A DNA stretch of 64,000 nucleotides from Patagioenas fasciata. Its lineage: Eukaryota; Chordata; Aves; Columbiformes; Columbidae. The DNA lies in contig NC_092525.1 of the NCBI RefSeq assembly GCF_037038585.1, positions 26,872,367 to 26,936,366 of the forward strand. Reading direction: 5' to 3'. Made by a program: the position numbers and the translations under genes. Under the pieces are notes generated by a model. That model ran no database searches, was not told where the DNA came from, and saw only the letters and a list, made by a program, of their open reading frames with translations. This document shows, in pieces, positions 51,101 through 63,531 of this stretch. Each line of letters starts with the position of its first letter. The first letter of the stretch is position 1.

Positions 51101-54100
51101 TTTAACTAAGCTTTTCTACCACCTTACCAGAGAGAAAAGGAAAAAAAGAAGAAAAATCACCACGTCAAATATCTATCTTTTTGAAACTACTCTTTTGAGG
51201 AAAAACATTGTATAACCAGCAGAACTTTCCTAAAATACAAGAAAAAATACTAATTTCTACAAGTCTAGAAATTTTTGTTACAGTCCATCTTTCCCTGAGA
51301 ATGCTGTTCAGGGACCGTGCTGGGGTATTTTAGGGGTCCACAATCTAAGAAAAGCCATGTCAGGAGCACTCTGTGTGGAACTCCCAGACACACGGAAGCT
51401 AGAGCCGGCTCCCTGCAGTCTCTCTGGGGCAACCCCAGAAGGCAGTGACCCTTTAGGGACAGCAGCAGCAGAGGGAACAGCACAGGCTCAATACTGTAGC
51501 ATTAGCCACAGCTGACGGAGGTGACTGTTTAGAGGTGCTTATACAAAAGTTTTATGCAAACAGGAAATAAATTACCTGATACCTTCACTACATTAGCCCA
51601 TTGCTTATCACTCTATCACTCCTTGCTACACACAGCAAACCCCACAGTGCTACCTAATAGCACTCTGTAAGCATCTTTACGCAGCAGTCTGCATTCCCTC
51701 TCCCAATAGCCAGCAAAATTAGAACAACTAATACACTGTTGCTCAGCAGAATGAGAAGTACAAGGAAACACCTTTGCATACTTTTTTTTTTTTTTTCCCA
51801 GACTATGTGTTACATGCTTAGGGTGGGGTGAGCGTTATATATAAAGTTTCTATATACACTATACACACACTTCACAACTCGATTAGTCATCTTGTAGGAA
51901 GATCTAACTTTGAGGTTAAACTTGCACATTACTGGTTATAATCAAACAAGAACCAGAGGCCAGCTAAGTTAACACCGATGTAAGCTTTTCTGATTTTGTC
52001 TTCATTAATCAAATATTTAAACAGATACTTTTAAGAATAAAGCTGGAGTTTTAGGGGTAAGAAGCAGAACTGAAATAATTTCTTTGGTAGGGGAAAGGGG
52101 AGGGGCAAAACAGAAGACCAACAAATCAAGTCCTATTAATTAATTTGGCCATCTACTGTTGATAATGGCTTAGTTCAAAAATAGCATTTATTTTATTCCA
52201 CACTTACCCTTCTGATTTTGTCAAGTCCCTTGTGGACAAGCCTTCTTCTGAAAAGCATTTAGGATGCCTACTTTCAGCATACTCCAGAATTAAACTACAG
52301 GACAATTTCTTCTTGAAGAAAAATATCTGACATTAAATATTATTTAATTTACATATTTCAGCTTCCCATACTATTGATTCACCTTAGTTTTTTAGTCTCA
52401 ATGTATACATGACTATATATGGATAGTAAAGTTATGATACAAACTACCAGTAGAGAATTTGAGATTCAATTGGGTGCTTAAAAAGTTGATTTACATTTTC
52501 TTTCCCTCTCACGCATATGTTGATCATCATCTCGAATAGCTGATGATTCATAAAAAACATACTTAGTTGTCATAGTGCATTTTTAAGCCGTAAGATTTTC
52601 ATTTTACACTTATAAAAATGCAATAATGCAGTGAAGAGTTCTGTGATTGAAGCAAATGAAAGTAAGGAAGGGCATAATTCTTCAGAATGTTATATGATTA
52701 CTTTTTTATTTTATATTTAATGAATACAATTCTGAATTCCTTCCCAGACCTGTGTTTTGTGATGTTAAATGCCTGAAGGATGCCAGCATTAATATTCTGC
52801 TATAAAGAGAAACACACTCAGATTCCCCCTGACCACCAATAAACTTGACAGAGTGCACTATCACAAGAGCTATTGCAGTCGAACACAGTCTCATCAGGGG
52901 ATTAGACTTTCATTACAGAGTTTACTAAACCAGGCTGTTCTAGTACAGCCAGCTTACAGTCTAAATAGGGCACAACAGGTTCCAAGAACTAGAGCTAAGG
53001 AGGAAACATAGTTTAAATCAAAAGCTATAGACCTCCACAGAAAAGCGTTCACGTGAATGAATACACGTTTAAAGTACAAATTCAAAAGACTATATAAAAA
53101 CTCAATACAAAGGCCTGAACAAACCCTCAGAAAGCCCCCAAACTCAGTGACAGAACTAGCTGATAGAAAAGGTATAACAAAAGTATCAGCGCAGCAATTG
53201 TACAAAACATTAGCCATCCTGTTTCCTCTTCAGGACCTCAAAGTAGTAAAAATTATTCTTCAGCTTTTAGCAAATAAGTTTTACTTCATATCTATGATCG
53301 GTTCTTGCACGATTACTACTTTGCAAGCATGCCTTCTATGCTTATATATGTGCATATCTATCTAGCTACACATATACTTCTATGTTTGAGTGCAAGATTT
53401 TTTGCAAATATGTCAGTATGTAACAGCTGCTCATTTTCCCAAGAAAAACAATCTCTTCGTCAATACCAATGTTTGCACACTAGGGGGAGACGTAGAAATG
53501 TGTTAGTGAGATGTAATTTTCTACCATAGATAATTAACACACATTATCGTCTTAACATAATTCAGTAATAGAGGCTTTTATACCAATATATCGTACAAAT
53601 AGTTAGGTAGGCTGTGAGACCAAAACCAGTGTTGTACCAGTTAAACACACTTAAACTTGTAGTTTGACATCTATTTAAATCACTACAAGTAACATTTCAA
53701 GAAATCCAGACTTCAAAGTATTTTTAAATAACATAAAGCAAAGTAATCATGTTTAATTTGTTTGTTTGGTTTGATTTTTTTTTAATCTTTGAGGCTTGTC
53801 TCTGTGCTATACATACCTGTATGAGAAAAAATAAATGAACTATTCAGACAACAGCCTATACCAATTTAAGTGAAGTATTTGTTATTTAGTTGCTAGAGTT
53901 GTGTGAAGATGATAATCAAGTAATGATTGCCATAGGCTCAGGGATTCTGTATGAAAGACATCAACTATAGTTTAACTCCATATGAATATAGAGAAGTGTT
54001 TAGGTTTGTTTATAGGTTGTTAGGGTTTTTTTTGGTTGGTTGGGTTTTTTTTTTTAAATTACAGATGACTACCATGAGTTTTTCTGGTACTCTCATTGCT

Positions 54101-57100
54101 TTCGCTCAACTGTTCATAAATCGTCCAGAATATAATTTACTTGGACTTCATTTAATCATATAGAGATATTCAAAATTAATTCAGATTGAAAGATACCTGA
54201 AATAACATTTTTTTAATGTTGCCTGGTGCTCACTGTTGATGAAATGTTAGCTCAGGGGACTTCTTTTTCAGTTGTCCTATTTTCACTGCAATAATCAAAT
54301 TCTGTTATTTTTTATTAGATTATATACACAATCTCCTAGTCTAGAAACCAATACTGTCACAAACATACACATACCAAGATAAAAAGAACAAACAAAAAAG
54401 AGGGCAGGAAAAAAATTCAAGAGTAAACACATCTTGTTACTTGTACTGCCTCTAAGTCCTAAAAAGACTAGAAAACAAAGAAAATATTGCAAATAGGGTT
54501 TTATAAAAATACATACAAATGAAATATTAGGAGTTAGAAAGACAAACAGCCCTTTTCTGGGAAAATGCATAAGCCATCTCAGATCCTACTGAAAGCTAGG
54601 AAGGTAATTAAAATACTGTTCTAAAATAGTAATTTTAAAACAAATCAAACAAACAAATCAATCAAAATCCCACCTTCCCATGAGATCCGAAAAGCTGCAA
54701 AACATAGAAAAGCGACAGGACTCATCTAATCACAGTATATTACAGTATATGAAGAATGAGCAGAAATTTCTCGTCCAAAAACAACAGCTTGTATTTGCAG
54801 AGGTGAATGTAGTCTTCTCTTTTGTCTGCAGATGCCATTATTAGATCAAATTAAATCTAAACTGCAGCTTGTTTGTTTTCTTCATCCAGAGTATTTGCAT
54901 GAGTCAGTGAGTGCTAGAAGAGTTTACTTATCCTTGATTTCTAACACTGGCACATGTTCTTTAAAGAAAACATACAGTATGTCTCAATAAAGGTGGGCTA
55001 ATGTTGTTTGAAGGCTTCTCAAGTAATGCAGCATTCATAGTCTGATGGTATACTTTCTCCCCAGGCTGTTATCTTTACCTGAAATAAAGATTTTCTTATT
55101 CCTGATTGGGGATAAAAATGAACAGTTTAGTGCTTAATCACAGTTAGACTCCCATGGCTTTACCAATTCCAACAACAAAAATCGATTTACATTATATTTT
55201 TGTGCAGTTTACCTCATGTATTAATGCTGAATGATCTTAAAATGTGGAATTTTAATCCTATTTCCCTACTATTAAACAAATAAAACTAGAGGCTAAGTTG
55301 TATAAAGCAGCAAAGTAGCAGATCAATACTTTCAGAACGATTACGTATTTTTCTTAATACATGACTATTTTTGAAATAAAATATCAAACTGAAGAAATAC
55401 GTATTTCTTATTAATCTCAAGTGACTTCTATTATGAAGAGTATTTATTAGTTAGATTTTTCTTAGTTTCGTTTTTTCAAATCAAACTAGGGTGCGAAAGT
55501 CTGAATACCCCACCTCCCCACTTCAAAATTACAACAAAGACACCCCCCCTTTTCTTTTATGTTAATCAATAAAACCCATGCATCACATACACAAAGTTTA
55601 ATTACATTTTACCCAAAATGACTGAAGAATATTTTCCTGAGTAAGAAAGGACACTAAAGGAAACAAACAAGAATAAAAAAGGCAACCCAAACACAAAACC
55701 AACACAATAAATTACCCATGGTCTATAGATTATATTGATACATACAAAAAGTAAAGCCACCATAACCTTCAGTAAACATTACATCCCATTCAGGTCTCTA
55801 AACATTTCTCCATAGCACTTCCCACTCCTACAGCATGCATGTTCCTGACTGTTCTCTCAGCTTTTCTTTCAGGGACACAGAGCTGAGGACTACAGGTTTG
55901 AGCACCTCAGAGAAAACCTTGCAAGACCAAAATTAGTACTTTTAGCAGAAGCATGACATCAGCTACTACAGTGACTAAGCTTCAGGCAAAGCCAGGAAAA
56001 AAAAAATCTAAGCAAGTGTATGTGAACAGGCTCTGTTGGTATCTATGACTGTGGATGGAAAAAGAGTAACTAGAAAATGTGAGCCCAAGAGGGGCAGAAT
56101 ACACACTGAGGGGTACAGCACAGCAAAGTCTTGTGGGTAAGCTAACATGAGCTTCTACTTCAGAGTCAGAAGCTCACAGATCTTGCTCCAATCTTGTAGC
56201 TGCAAGTGATTTTTGTGGGGGTGCAAGTGAGGTGTGAAAGAATAACTTAATGTACTGTGTGAGCAGTTATCTGCTGGAAGTAACCATGTTCATTCCATTA
56301 ACACTTAATTAAAATAAGGTGTTTTAATAAATACTGACTGTGATCCCACTCCCATCTCAATTCCCCTATCAGAGAAATTTATACCACCAATATATATTCC
56401 TGCAAAAGTAACTAACTTTATAAAATACTAAAGTAAAAACTCTATTTAAATTGCACTGTTTTGGTGTCTGCTTTAGTTTATGGCTTAGAAGATACTCCAA
56501 AGGTGGTATCACAAGAAGATTCTTCTGTGTATTACCACTATCTGCCAGAAGCTATCCAGACTCTGACATTACAGTCAAATTTGCAAAAATGCAAGATGGT
56601 GAAGATACCTGGTCTGTATTGCACAGCCCTTTATCTCAGCAAGATTAGAGTCCACTTCACCACTATGCCTTGCAGGTGATGCAGATACCGTCTTCAGCCA
56701 TGTCAGTTCCTCTGCCGACCCAGGCTTAACCCACACCTATATCCAGCTCCTCGGAAAGACCAGTAAAATAATGTACCATCCAAATCCATCCATCCCTAAA
56801 TCTGCCTGCTATGATCCAAATTCCTTGACATTCATAATTTATAGATAAGACTAGGCTATAGTTATAAATATACTTTACCTTTTGGTATATTACACCAATA
56901 GATTACCGGAGCCTCAGCTAGGCTTGTTGATGTATTAATGCAATATGTTATGAGAGCACTAGCTTGCTCTGATGATGTATAGTCACCATATATATCGCAA
57001 GAATGAAGTACTTCGGTGATGTATAACTGTAACAAGGGCACCAAGCTGAAGAAAACACTAGCAGAAGTAGGCTGGGTTAACAAATTGCTCTAAAACATGA

Positions 57101-59442
57101 ATATAGTATTAACAACATGAATGAGACAGATTAGTTGACTGATTAGACATGATTAGTCAGCATGGAGACAAAACAAACAAACCCCCCACAAAATCCAAAC
57201 ACCCAACAGCAGGAAGCTATTTGCAACATTTTCACTCATGCTGCAAAAGCTAAATTTGATATGATTAAGGGTGCCCATTCAAGACCTCAGTTAAAACTGT
57301 ATCAGAAACCGGTTTATTTGCATGGTTTCTTTCTCCTGAGTTTCAGAAAGGCTAAAAACTGAAAGTCAGTTTAGGTTTCAAGTTTGCAAAGAACTTGGCT
57401 TTCAGTTTCAGAAAGGAAAAAACAAATAGACAAAAATATTCTCATGACAACACATATAACTACAAAACCCACAATGTTTTCTGAGCAATGTTTCTCATTA
57501 AATACAAGAACAAACATAATCATCTGGGTAGGTGGAACATCAATAACACAAATAATTTTGCAATGGGGACTTGACATAAACCCATTACATTTCTCAGCAG
57601 AATTTGGAAGGGATTGAGTACTGTGCATTAATAGGTGTAGATCAGCTTATGTGTATTCAGCCTTTAAACGCCTGCTGTTAAGCATCTTAATAGAGGAAAG
57701 AAACTTAGGTGAAGAAATCTTTTTTGTTGTTCTGTTTCACTTTTGAGCCACAGAAAATACCTCTTACTAATCTTGCAGAATTTTACACTACATTACTTTC
57801 AGCAAGGAAGCAATACCCTTGGTGATGAAGGAAGGTCTCAAAAACAACTGATTACAGAAGAAAACTGACAAGGAATTGACACTTAAAGTTACAAAAACTG
57901 GTGACCAGTTACGTGATGTAGTTTTGCTCTTAACAATGCTCGTGCTTAGATACATGATTCAGAAGAACCAGTTATGTTTCTAAAACCTTCAGCCAAATAC
58001 AAAATAATATATTTACAGATGTAGAAATAGCCCAGGTTTCTCTTCACTTGAAAAGCATAAAAATCATAACAATTGAATATTCTCTGTTAAGCCGTGAGTA
58101 GTAGGAAAGCAATTAAGCAACATCACACCTCATGTCAGAAGGAAATTATTAGTTGCAATAAAAATCGTTGAATATTTTTGATGGCAGGTCTGCAGCGGAA
58201 GACTTTTTTTTTTTACAGAGTAGTAAGGTATAGTAGTCTTGAGAAAAATGTATGGTGGTTCCTGGTTCAGCATAATTACCTTTCCCTGTTTGTTTCAAAT
58301 CAGAAATCACAATATCACTGCATAACAGCATCAGTTACAACGATAGTGTGAAAGTTCTCAAAGGAAAAGGATGATTCACTCTCTTTACTGTAGTCTTTTC
58401 ACAGAAAATAGTTCTAAGAGCCTGACATGTTCTCAAAGACTGAAGTCTCAAGGTGTTGAACAGCTTCCCTAGAAGGACAGATGATAACTATGAATATCTG
58501 GCTTGGAAGCTTTGACATATAGGAAAAAGCCTGGGGTTTAGCTTATGAATTTCTCAGCACTGTTGGGAGTAAAAAGTAGATCCAGGCCTCTTAGAACCCA
58601 GTATTAAAGAATAAAAATTCAAATTCATTTTCATCCCTGCTGTTAATTTTCACTAGCTTCAGCCAGCAAACTAAAGGTAAAAGGTTAAATGACGACTAGA
58701 GTAAAAAGCACAAGAAAGTAGTTGATTGGGAAAGTTCTCTACAACTTCACGGGATGACTTACATATTATTTAGGAAGAGCTACGCTTCTAATCCACTATG
58801 AATAGTGCTGAAAGTGTTTTCAGCAATCAGAAGAATTCACTAGCAACAACATTCAACATGAACTTACTTCAGACTGAGTTGAAGAGCATCATCACTGGTA
58901 CTTTAAGCCCAGATTTTTCAATGGACTACAAAACCACTAAAAAAAAGCATTCCTCAAATAATGTTGTAAAATACTTTTACCATCTCTTTCTGTAGTTTTC
59001 CCCTGCAGAAATAAATACAAAGTGCTTTGTTTAATATATATTTTTAAAGGTTGATATTTTAAAAATGAAAGCCATAAAAAACACTTCAGAGTTGCAGTAG
59101 CACTACTAAATCATTACGCAAAAGTAAAAAAAACTATGTTAAAAAAATTGGTACTCACATCATCTACCTTGCAAATGTTTAAGATAGAAAGGCAGCTCTT
59201 CTTATCTAACTGTATGCAACATAAAATTATGTTACAAATGCCCTTCAACAGAATCTCCTTCCACTCTTACACAAGAGTCCTAAGTCAAAGGTTTAAGATT
59301 AAGAGATGTGAATGTCCTACCAAGTGCTTACTGTGTTTCCTAGTTATTTCAACAGTTTTTAGTTTCCCCATTCATATTGTCTTACTTATTATTTTACTTA
59401 CTGTGTTAAATTATTCTTATAGGCTTAGGTAATAAGAAGACT
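42115..59442. other. ZNF281-KIF14 intergenic DNA, right part
   Basis: About 17 kb of AT-rich DNA lie downstream of KIF14. A- or T-runs occur near 45089, 49120, 51782-51796, 54043 and 58206. A possible hAT (Charlie-like) end is at 44563-44615. CTCF-like sequences are at 50988-51002 and 53477-53490. A cluster of ataaactata repeats is at about 50785-50835. The open frames (43164-43355 and 54295-54570, for example) have no recognisable domain. No exon or RNA gene is supported. Confidence 0.5.
51782..51796. repeat. Poly(T) run
   Basis: This is an uninterrupted run of 15 T residues on the plus strand. No minus-strand retroposed sequence is recognisable beside it. Confidence 0.8.
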
Positions 59443-59448
59443 TTTATT
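59443..59448 (-). promoter_or_regulatory. Candidate polyadenylation signal of the KIF14-type gene
   Basis: AATAAA on the minus strand lies about 190 bp downstream of the stop codon at 59638. It is the first canonical hexamer seen after the stop and would give a short 3'UTR. Further signals to the left may also be used. Confidence 0.5.
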
Positions 59449-59637
59449 AAAACAAAAGGCACTATATTTTGAAGTCTAACAGCCCCTTAAGGAATTCAAT
59501 TTTTTCTTGTGAAATTTAGGATACTTATCCTCATACAATGTAATTTACTTTCATGCCACTTACTGTAATATTAGGCATAAATTGTAGCTTTTTGTGACAT
59601 GTTGCCTTCCTTTCTTGTATTTCTTGATAACAGCATT

Positions 59638-60029
59638 TTATACCCACTCTATTCTACCAGGTGAAAGCTCTGCAGGAAATGGGGGTGAAGACTGGAGTTT
59701 ACGTGTGTGTTCTGAAATTCCCTTCTCTTTCCAAGCAAATTCAATTTCTCTCATTTCAACCTGTTCTCCTCGAGACTCAGTAGTTTCATCATAAAGAGTT
59801 TGATATTTCAATGATGGCTGTCCTTGTTCAAGTTCAAAATTCTTAATAAGGGAATCAACCAGAGAGTCCAATTCATCCAAGTTCATAAAAGGCAAGGGTA
59901 TTTTCTGGATAGGATTGTTGGCAGAAGTAGAAGACACAACAAATAACTTGAAATAGCTATTAAAATATCCAGCTATGACACAAATCTTTTCTGCAAAGCT
60001 CCTGAGAGGGTTTGTGTTTCTGTATGACC
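59638..60029 (-). CDS. KIF14: KIF14, last coding exon (C-terminus)
   Basis: This is the terminal exon of a minus-strand gene. The acceptor is TTTTTCATAG, and two exon bases complete a Gly codon begun in the previous exon. It then encodes 129 residues from SYRNTNPLRSFAEKIC to SPGRIEWV, followed by TAA at 59638-59640. The ATG visible upstream of this segment (60040-60042) lies in the intron and is not a start. The protein part is acidic to neutral with helix-like stretches (NLDELDSLVDSLIKNFELEQ) and no motor or FHA motif, as expected for a kinesin tail. Identity as KIF14, a plus-end kinesin acting at the midbody in cytokinesis, comes from synteny with ZNF281 and the matching orientation; I cannot verify it by alignment. 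Confidence 0.8.
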
Positions 60030-60167
60030 CTATGAAAAACAAAAACAGGAAGAATCAGATACAGCATTTTGCAAAGAGAGGCCAAGTAGCCCCCTCTCGC
60101 TGTTGTTTTACAGGTCTCCTGTAGTCCACAGGTTGCTATCAAGACAGGCAATAACCCAGCTAAATAC
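60030..60167 (-). other. KIF14: KIF14 intron (138 bp)
   Basis: This intron starts with GTATTT at 60167 and ends TTTTTCATAG at 60030 on the minus strand. It is a short phase-1 intron. Nothing else is seen in it. Confidence 0.8.
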
Positions 60168-60306
60168 CTTGTAATGCAGAAGAAGCAATTTGATAGACTT
60201 CAGCAAGGCACTGCTCCAATTCCAAATATTTCACGGCAATGTTAGTTCTTTTCTTTATTTCCTGATATAGAGATTCTTCTTCTGGTAACTGAGATTCTAT
60301 TTCTTT
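60168..60306 (-). CDS. KIF14: KIF14, penultimate coding exon
   Basis: This 139-bp exon encodes KEIESQLPEEESLYQEIKKR, then TNIAVKYLELEQCLAEVYQ and IASSALQ, with one base left for the next exon. It has a TTGGTGTAG acceptor and a CAAG/GTATTT donor, phase 0 to phase 1, and joins the last exon without breaking the frame. The charged, heptad-like composition suggests a helical or coiled-coil segment of the tail. No standalone open frame covers it because it is short and split; it was found by reading splice sites. Confidence 0.8.
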
Positions 60307-60938
60307 CTACACCAATAAAGAACAATTAAAAAAAAAAACAAACATGACAGTATATTAACTATTAAACACGCCTATTAGGATTCAGTCACATAGAACAGGC
60401 CAATGCTGAAGCACAAAATGAAAGCGATGCCAGGTCACTTAAGATAGCTCTAAAAAAAAGTGCAGATTGCTGACAGGAGAAAAGGGAAAAAAAACAAACA
60501 GAACCGTAAAGTCCAGAAAAGTTTTGGCTCTTAGTAGATAGATAAAATAATCTATCCTGGCTTTTAACTCAAAATACCAATAACTATGGCCATAAACTAT
60601 TGCAGCAGCTATAACACAATTCAACCAGCATTATTGAACTTGAGGTTTTCAACTTAAAAGAAAACAAAACATGTGATCAGAGTGGTTCATGATGAGAACA
60701 AAAAGAAGGAAAATACAAGCACCTCCAGAAATACCTTAAGTAAAATTAAAATCAAATAGTTTTGAGTGGAAATGCAGTAGCCAGAACAGTTAGCGTTCCA
60801 ACCACAAGAATACCACTGACACAGCGTTATCATGCAACTGTAAATATACAGAAGGTAGTTTCAATTCCTCTTCATTATATGCATCCTTTAAATTTAAACC
60901 CCAGACTAAAAGCATGTTTTGTGAAACATTTCTCTTAC
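60307..60938 (-). other. KIF14: KIF14 intron (632 bp)
   Basis: This minus-strand intron starts GTAAGAG at 60938 and ends GGTGTAG at 60307. It is AT-rich and no repeat or RNA gene is seen. Open frames within it are background. Confidence 0.75.
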
Positions 60939-61013
60939 CTTTCTGCAATAAGAGACGTTACTTTCAAGGAACCTGGCTAATGCCACAACATTATCTTTTA
61001 TTCGATTTTGAAT
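60939..61013 (-). CDS. KIF14: KIF14 internal coding exon (75 bp)
   Basis: This exon encodes exactly 25 codons, IQNRIKDNVVALARFLESN followed by VSYCRK, with phase 0 at both ends. The acceptor is TTTCTTTGTAG and the donor AAG/GTAAGAG, both strong. It connects in frame with the exon at 60168-60306. An exact multiple of three means skipping it would preserve the frame. Confidence 0.78.
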
Positions 61014-63411
61014 CTACAAAGAAACTTTTAGTTACATGGTACACTTGATACAAGACAAAGTAAAAAGTACATTAATATTTAGAAGGATAACAATGAACAC
61101 TGGCATACTAATGATTAAAATACTCAAAAGCAGAAGTAACACTTTCTGCAACATAACATGCAATTTTTCAAATAAAATGTTAACTGGTAGAAGACATTGT
61201 TAACTACTAATATATTTGCAAGGTTTTAAATAACCACTTAATATGGGAGGATCAAATGAGCAAATTTAAATATTCAGTACAGAAAGGCTGTGCTGTACTT
61301 TTTGAATCACTGTCATTCTAAGTGGCAGGGATTCTCTCCTAGTTAACATCCTGGTGTTCTCTCCCTGACTTCACATCAGCTCCACCAGCAACAAGCATAT
61401 ACAGGAATCCCGCAGATACATAGGACTCCGCTGCAAGTGAACAGGTCTATCTGGAAAGCAGACTGCTCAATTCCTTTTGCTGGAAACTTGAAGTATTTGG
61501 GAGCTGAGCGAGTAGGTAGGAACAATTTCACTACTATCTATAGGATTAAGAATGACAACAGTGAAAACCATAATATGAGGAAATTTCTGCTTTCCTTGAG
61601 ACAAACTATTTACCACTCATCTTTAACTTATTTCAACCCTTTATTTCAGTTCATGTATTACAGATTTTTAAGTAGTAATATATTATTTGGAAATAAGTAT
61701 TTTCTATATCCCAACTCATTAAGAAAATTTTCTTATTGGCCACAGTTTTACAAATTTATCAACTTTGAAGAAAAAAAAAAAAACAAGAAAAAAAACCACA
61801 TGAGGCAGAAGACAGGATTGCTTAGACATAGGTGAGCTGTCACCGTTGGCCTTCCATGCTGTCTGTACAAAACATTTATTCAGAGGAAAAGCGGCAGAAC
61901 AAGCCTATATATCCCAACATCGTAAGGAAGCATGTACACTAGGTACAGCCAGTATCTTGCTAAAGAACATTTCAGTCTTTCCTTGGAATTCAGCCAGGCT
62001 TTCTGTCAAAATGGCTCACCCCCACTAACATAGTGGCATATTTCTAAGGGTACTCTAGCTTGCCTACTGCAATTTTCACGCAGTCACGTCATTCCTTATA
62101 CTTAATTCTCTGCTTTGCATAACACCCTATAGTATCATCTTCCTCACAATTTGTCACCTAGGCAAAACAAGAAGAAAATAACAGGCTGTAGCTTAAAAAA
62201 AGCCCCTTAAGGCAAAAACCCAAACAATCCACTACTGAATTTACCATGCAATAAGGCCTGCTCTAAGTGCCAGAATATACTAGACACACCAATAATAGTA
62301 TGTTTGTTTCATGAAAGAGCATCTCCTCCTCAGAAGAACTCTGGCTTCAGCACACTGAAAAGAAACCAACCCAAACCTATTCAATTTTATAAAAATGTAA
62401 CTGCTAAACTGCTACCTGGGGCCAGAGGGAAATACACACACATCTGTTTGTTGTCAGGTAATAAGGATATCTCAAAATTACAATAATTAAATTGAGGTCT
62501 TATTATGAAAGATAAAAGCTTCTGATTGATGTAATTCCCACAATAAGTTTGGAAAGTGACAGGAAGAACTCATTAATACAATACAAATAATTTGCTGTAA
62601 CCTTCCTATAAAGTGTAATAAAGTTGCTCAAAAATACCACTGCTGCTTATCAACCTGGAAAGTATTTCAAAGTCAGCCGTGATTTCTGCGTAGAACAAAA
62701 ATCAAGCAGGATGTTTCTGACTTCTGTGCTATTAAATAGCTACATTAGTCAATCAATTTCCCTCTAAAGTGCCCAACTCGTGAAAGTGCTTCAGCATACC
62801 ACAAGCATTAAGCACACGAGAAGACTAGTTCTTCAAAGATAACACTGAGCTATTTTAGTATTTAGATAGCATGCTGTTTTGGACTAGGAATGTAAGGACA
62901 GTGTATGACAACATGAAGTCTTCAAACTTTCTAACAATCTTTATGACAATAACAGCAAATGTAGTGGTGATTACTATTATAAATATAAAATAACAATTAA
63001 CTTCCAGGATCATAAAGTATTATATATTAAATATGAAATCTCTTTACAAACTCAACAGTAGCATACAGAATAAATGGTCCACTCGCTTCTTTGTAACAGT
63101 TTTCATATTCACTCTCTCTTTCTTGGTTACACTGTGAAGTTTTACACAAAATGCCCTCCAATGCACAGAGAAATCATTCTCAATAAAATACACTTATATG
63201 TTCAGTCTACATGCATAAAAGACTAAACAATGTAAAAAAGTCTGAGAGATTGTAGCCAATATTCCCACTTACCACTCATCTCAAACCTCTGTTACCAGTC
63301 ATAATTGTATTTCTGCTATAAACTTTCTAGACAGAATTGCCGAAAAATACAAGAACATGATCAAGTGTCTCTAAGACACAGTAGTAGTTTTTAATCTTAC
63401 TTTCATCTCAC
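61014..63411 (-). other. KIF14: KIF14 intron (2.4 kb)
   Basis: This intron begins GTGAGATG at 63411 and ends CTTTGTAG at 61014 on the minus strand. It is AT-rich, with an A-rich tract at about 61770-61798. A 132-codon plus-strand open frame (61437-61835) inside it has no recognisable domain and is treated as chance. I cannot exclude a missed small exon, but the flanking exons already join in phase 0. Confidence 0.65.
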
Positions 63412-63531
63412 CTCATTCTGTGGATACTGTTTCATGAGTTCTTTCTGCACCATTCTTGCTTTTTCTTCCACAGTATCAATGAGAAACTCCAGCCCTGAGG
63501 CTACTCCATCAGAAATGGCAAGTATGAAGCA
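63412..63531 (-). CDS. KIF14: KIF14 internal coding exon (120 bp)
   Basis: This exon encodes exactly 40 codons, CFILAISDGVASGLEFLID followed by TVEEKARMVQKELMKQYPQNE, ending GAG/GTGAGATG. The acceptor is TTTTACAAG. It is phase 0 on both sides and joins the 75-bp exon in frame. The amphipathic helical character (GLEFLIDTVEEKARMVQKEL) fits a kinesin tail. Upstream exons with the motor and FHA domains would lie beyond the right edge of the window. Confidence 0.75.

Noticed and set aside
59960-60151. Minus-strand frame overlapping the KIF14 last exon
   Set aside because: It spans the intron and exon in the wrong frame. The exon frame is fixed by splice phase and the neighbouring exons.
61437-61835. 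132-codon plus-strand frame within a KIF14 intron
   Set aside because: It is antisense to the gene, AT-rich, ends in a poly-Lys run from an A-tract, and has no domain.
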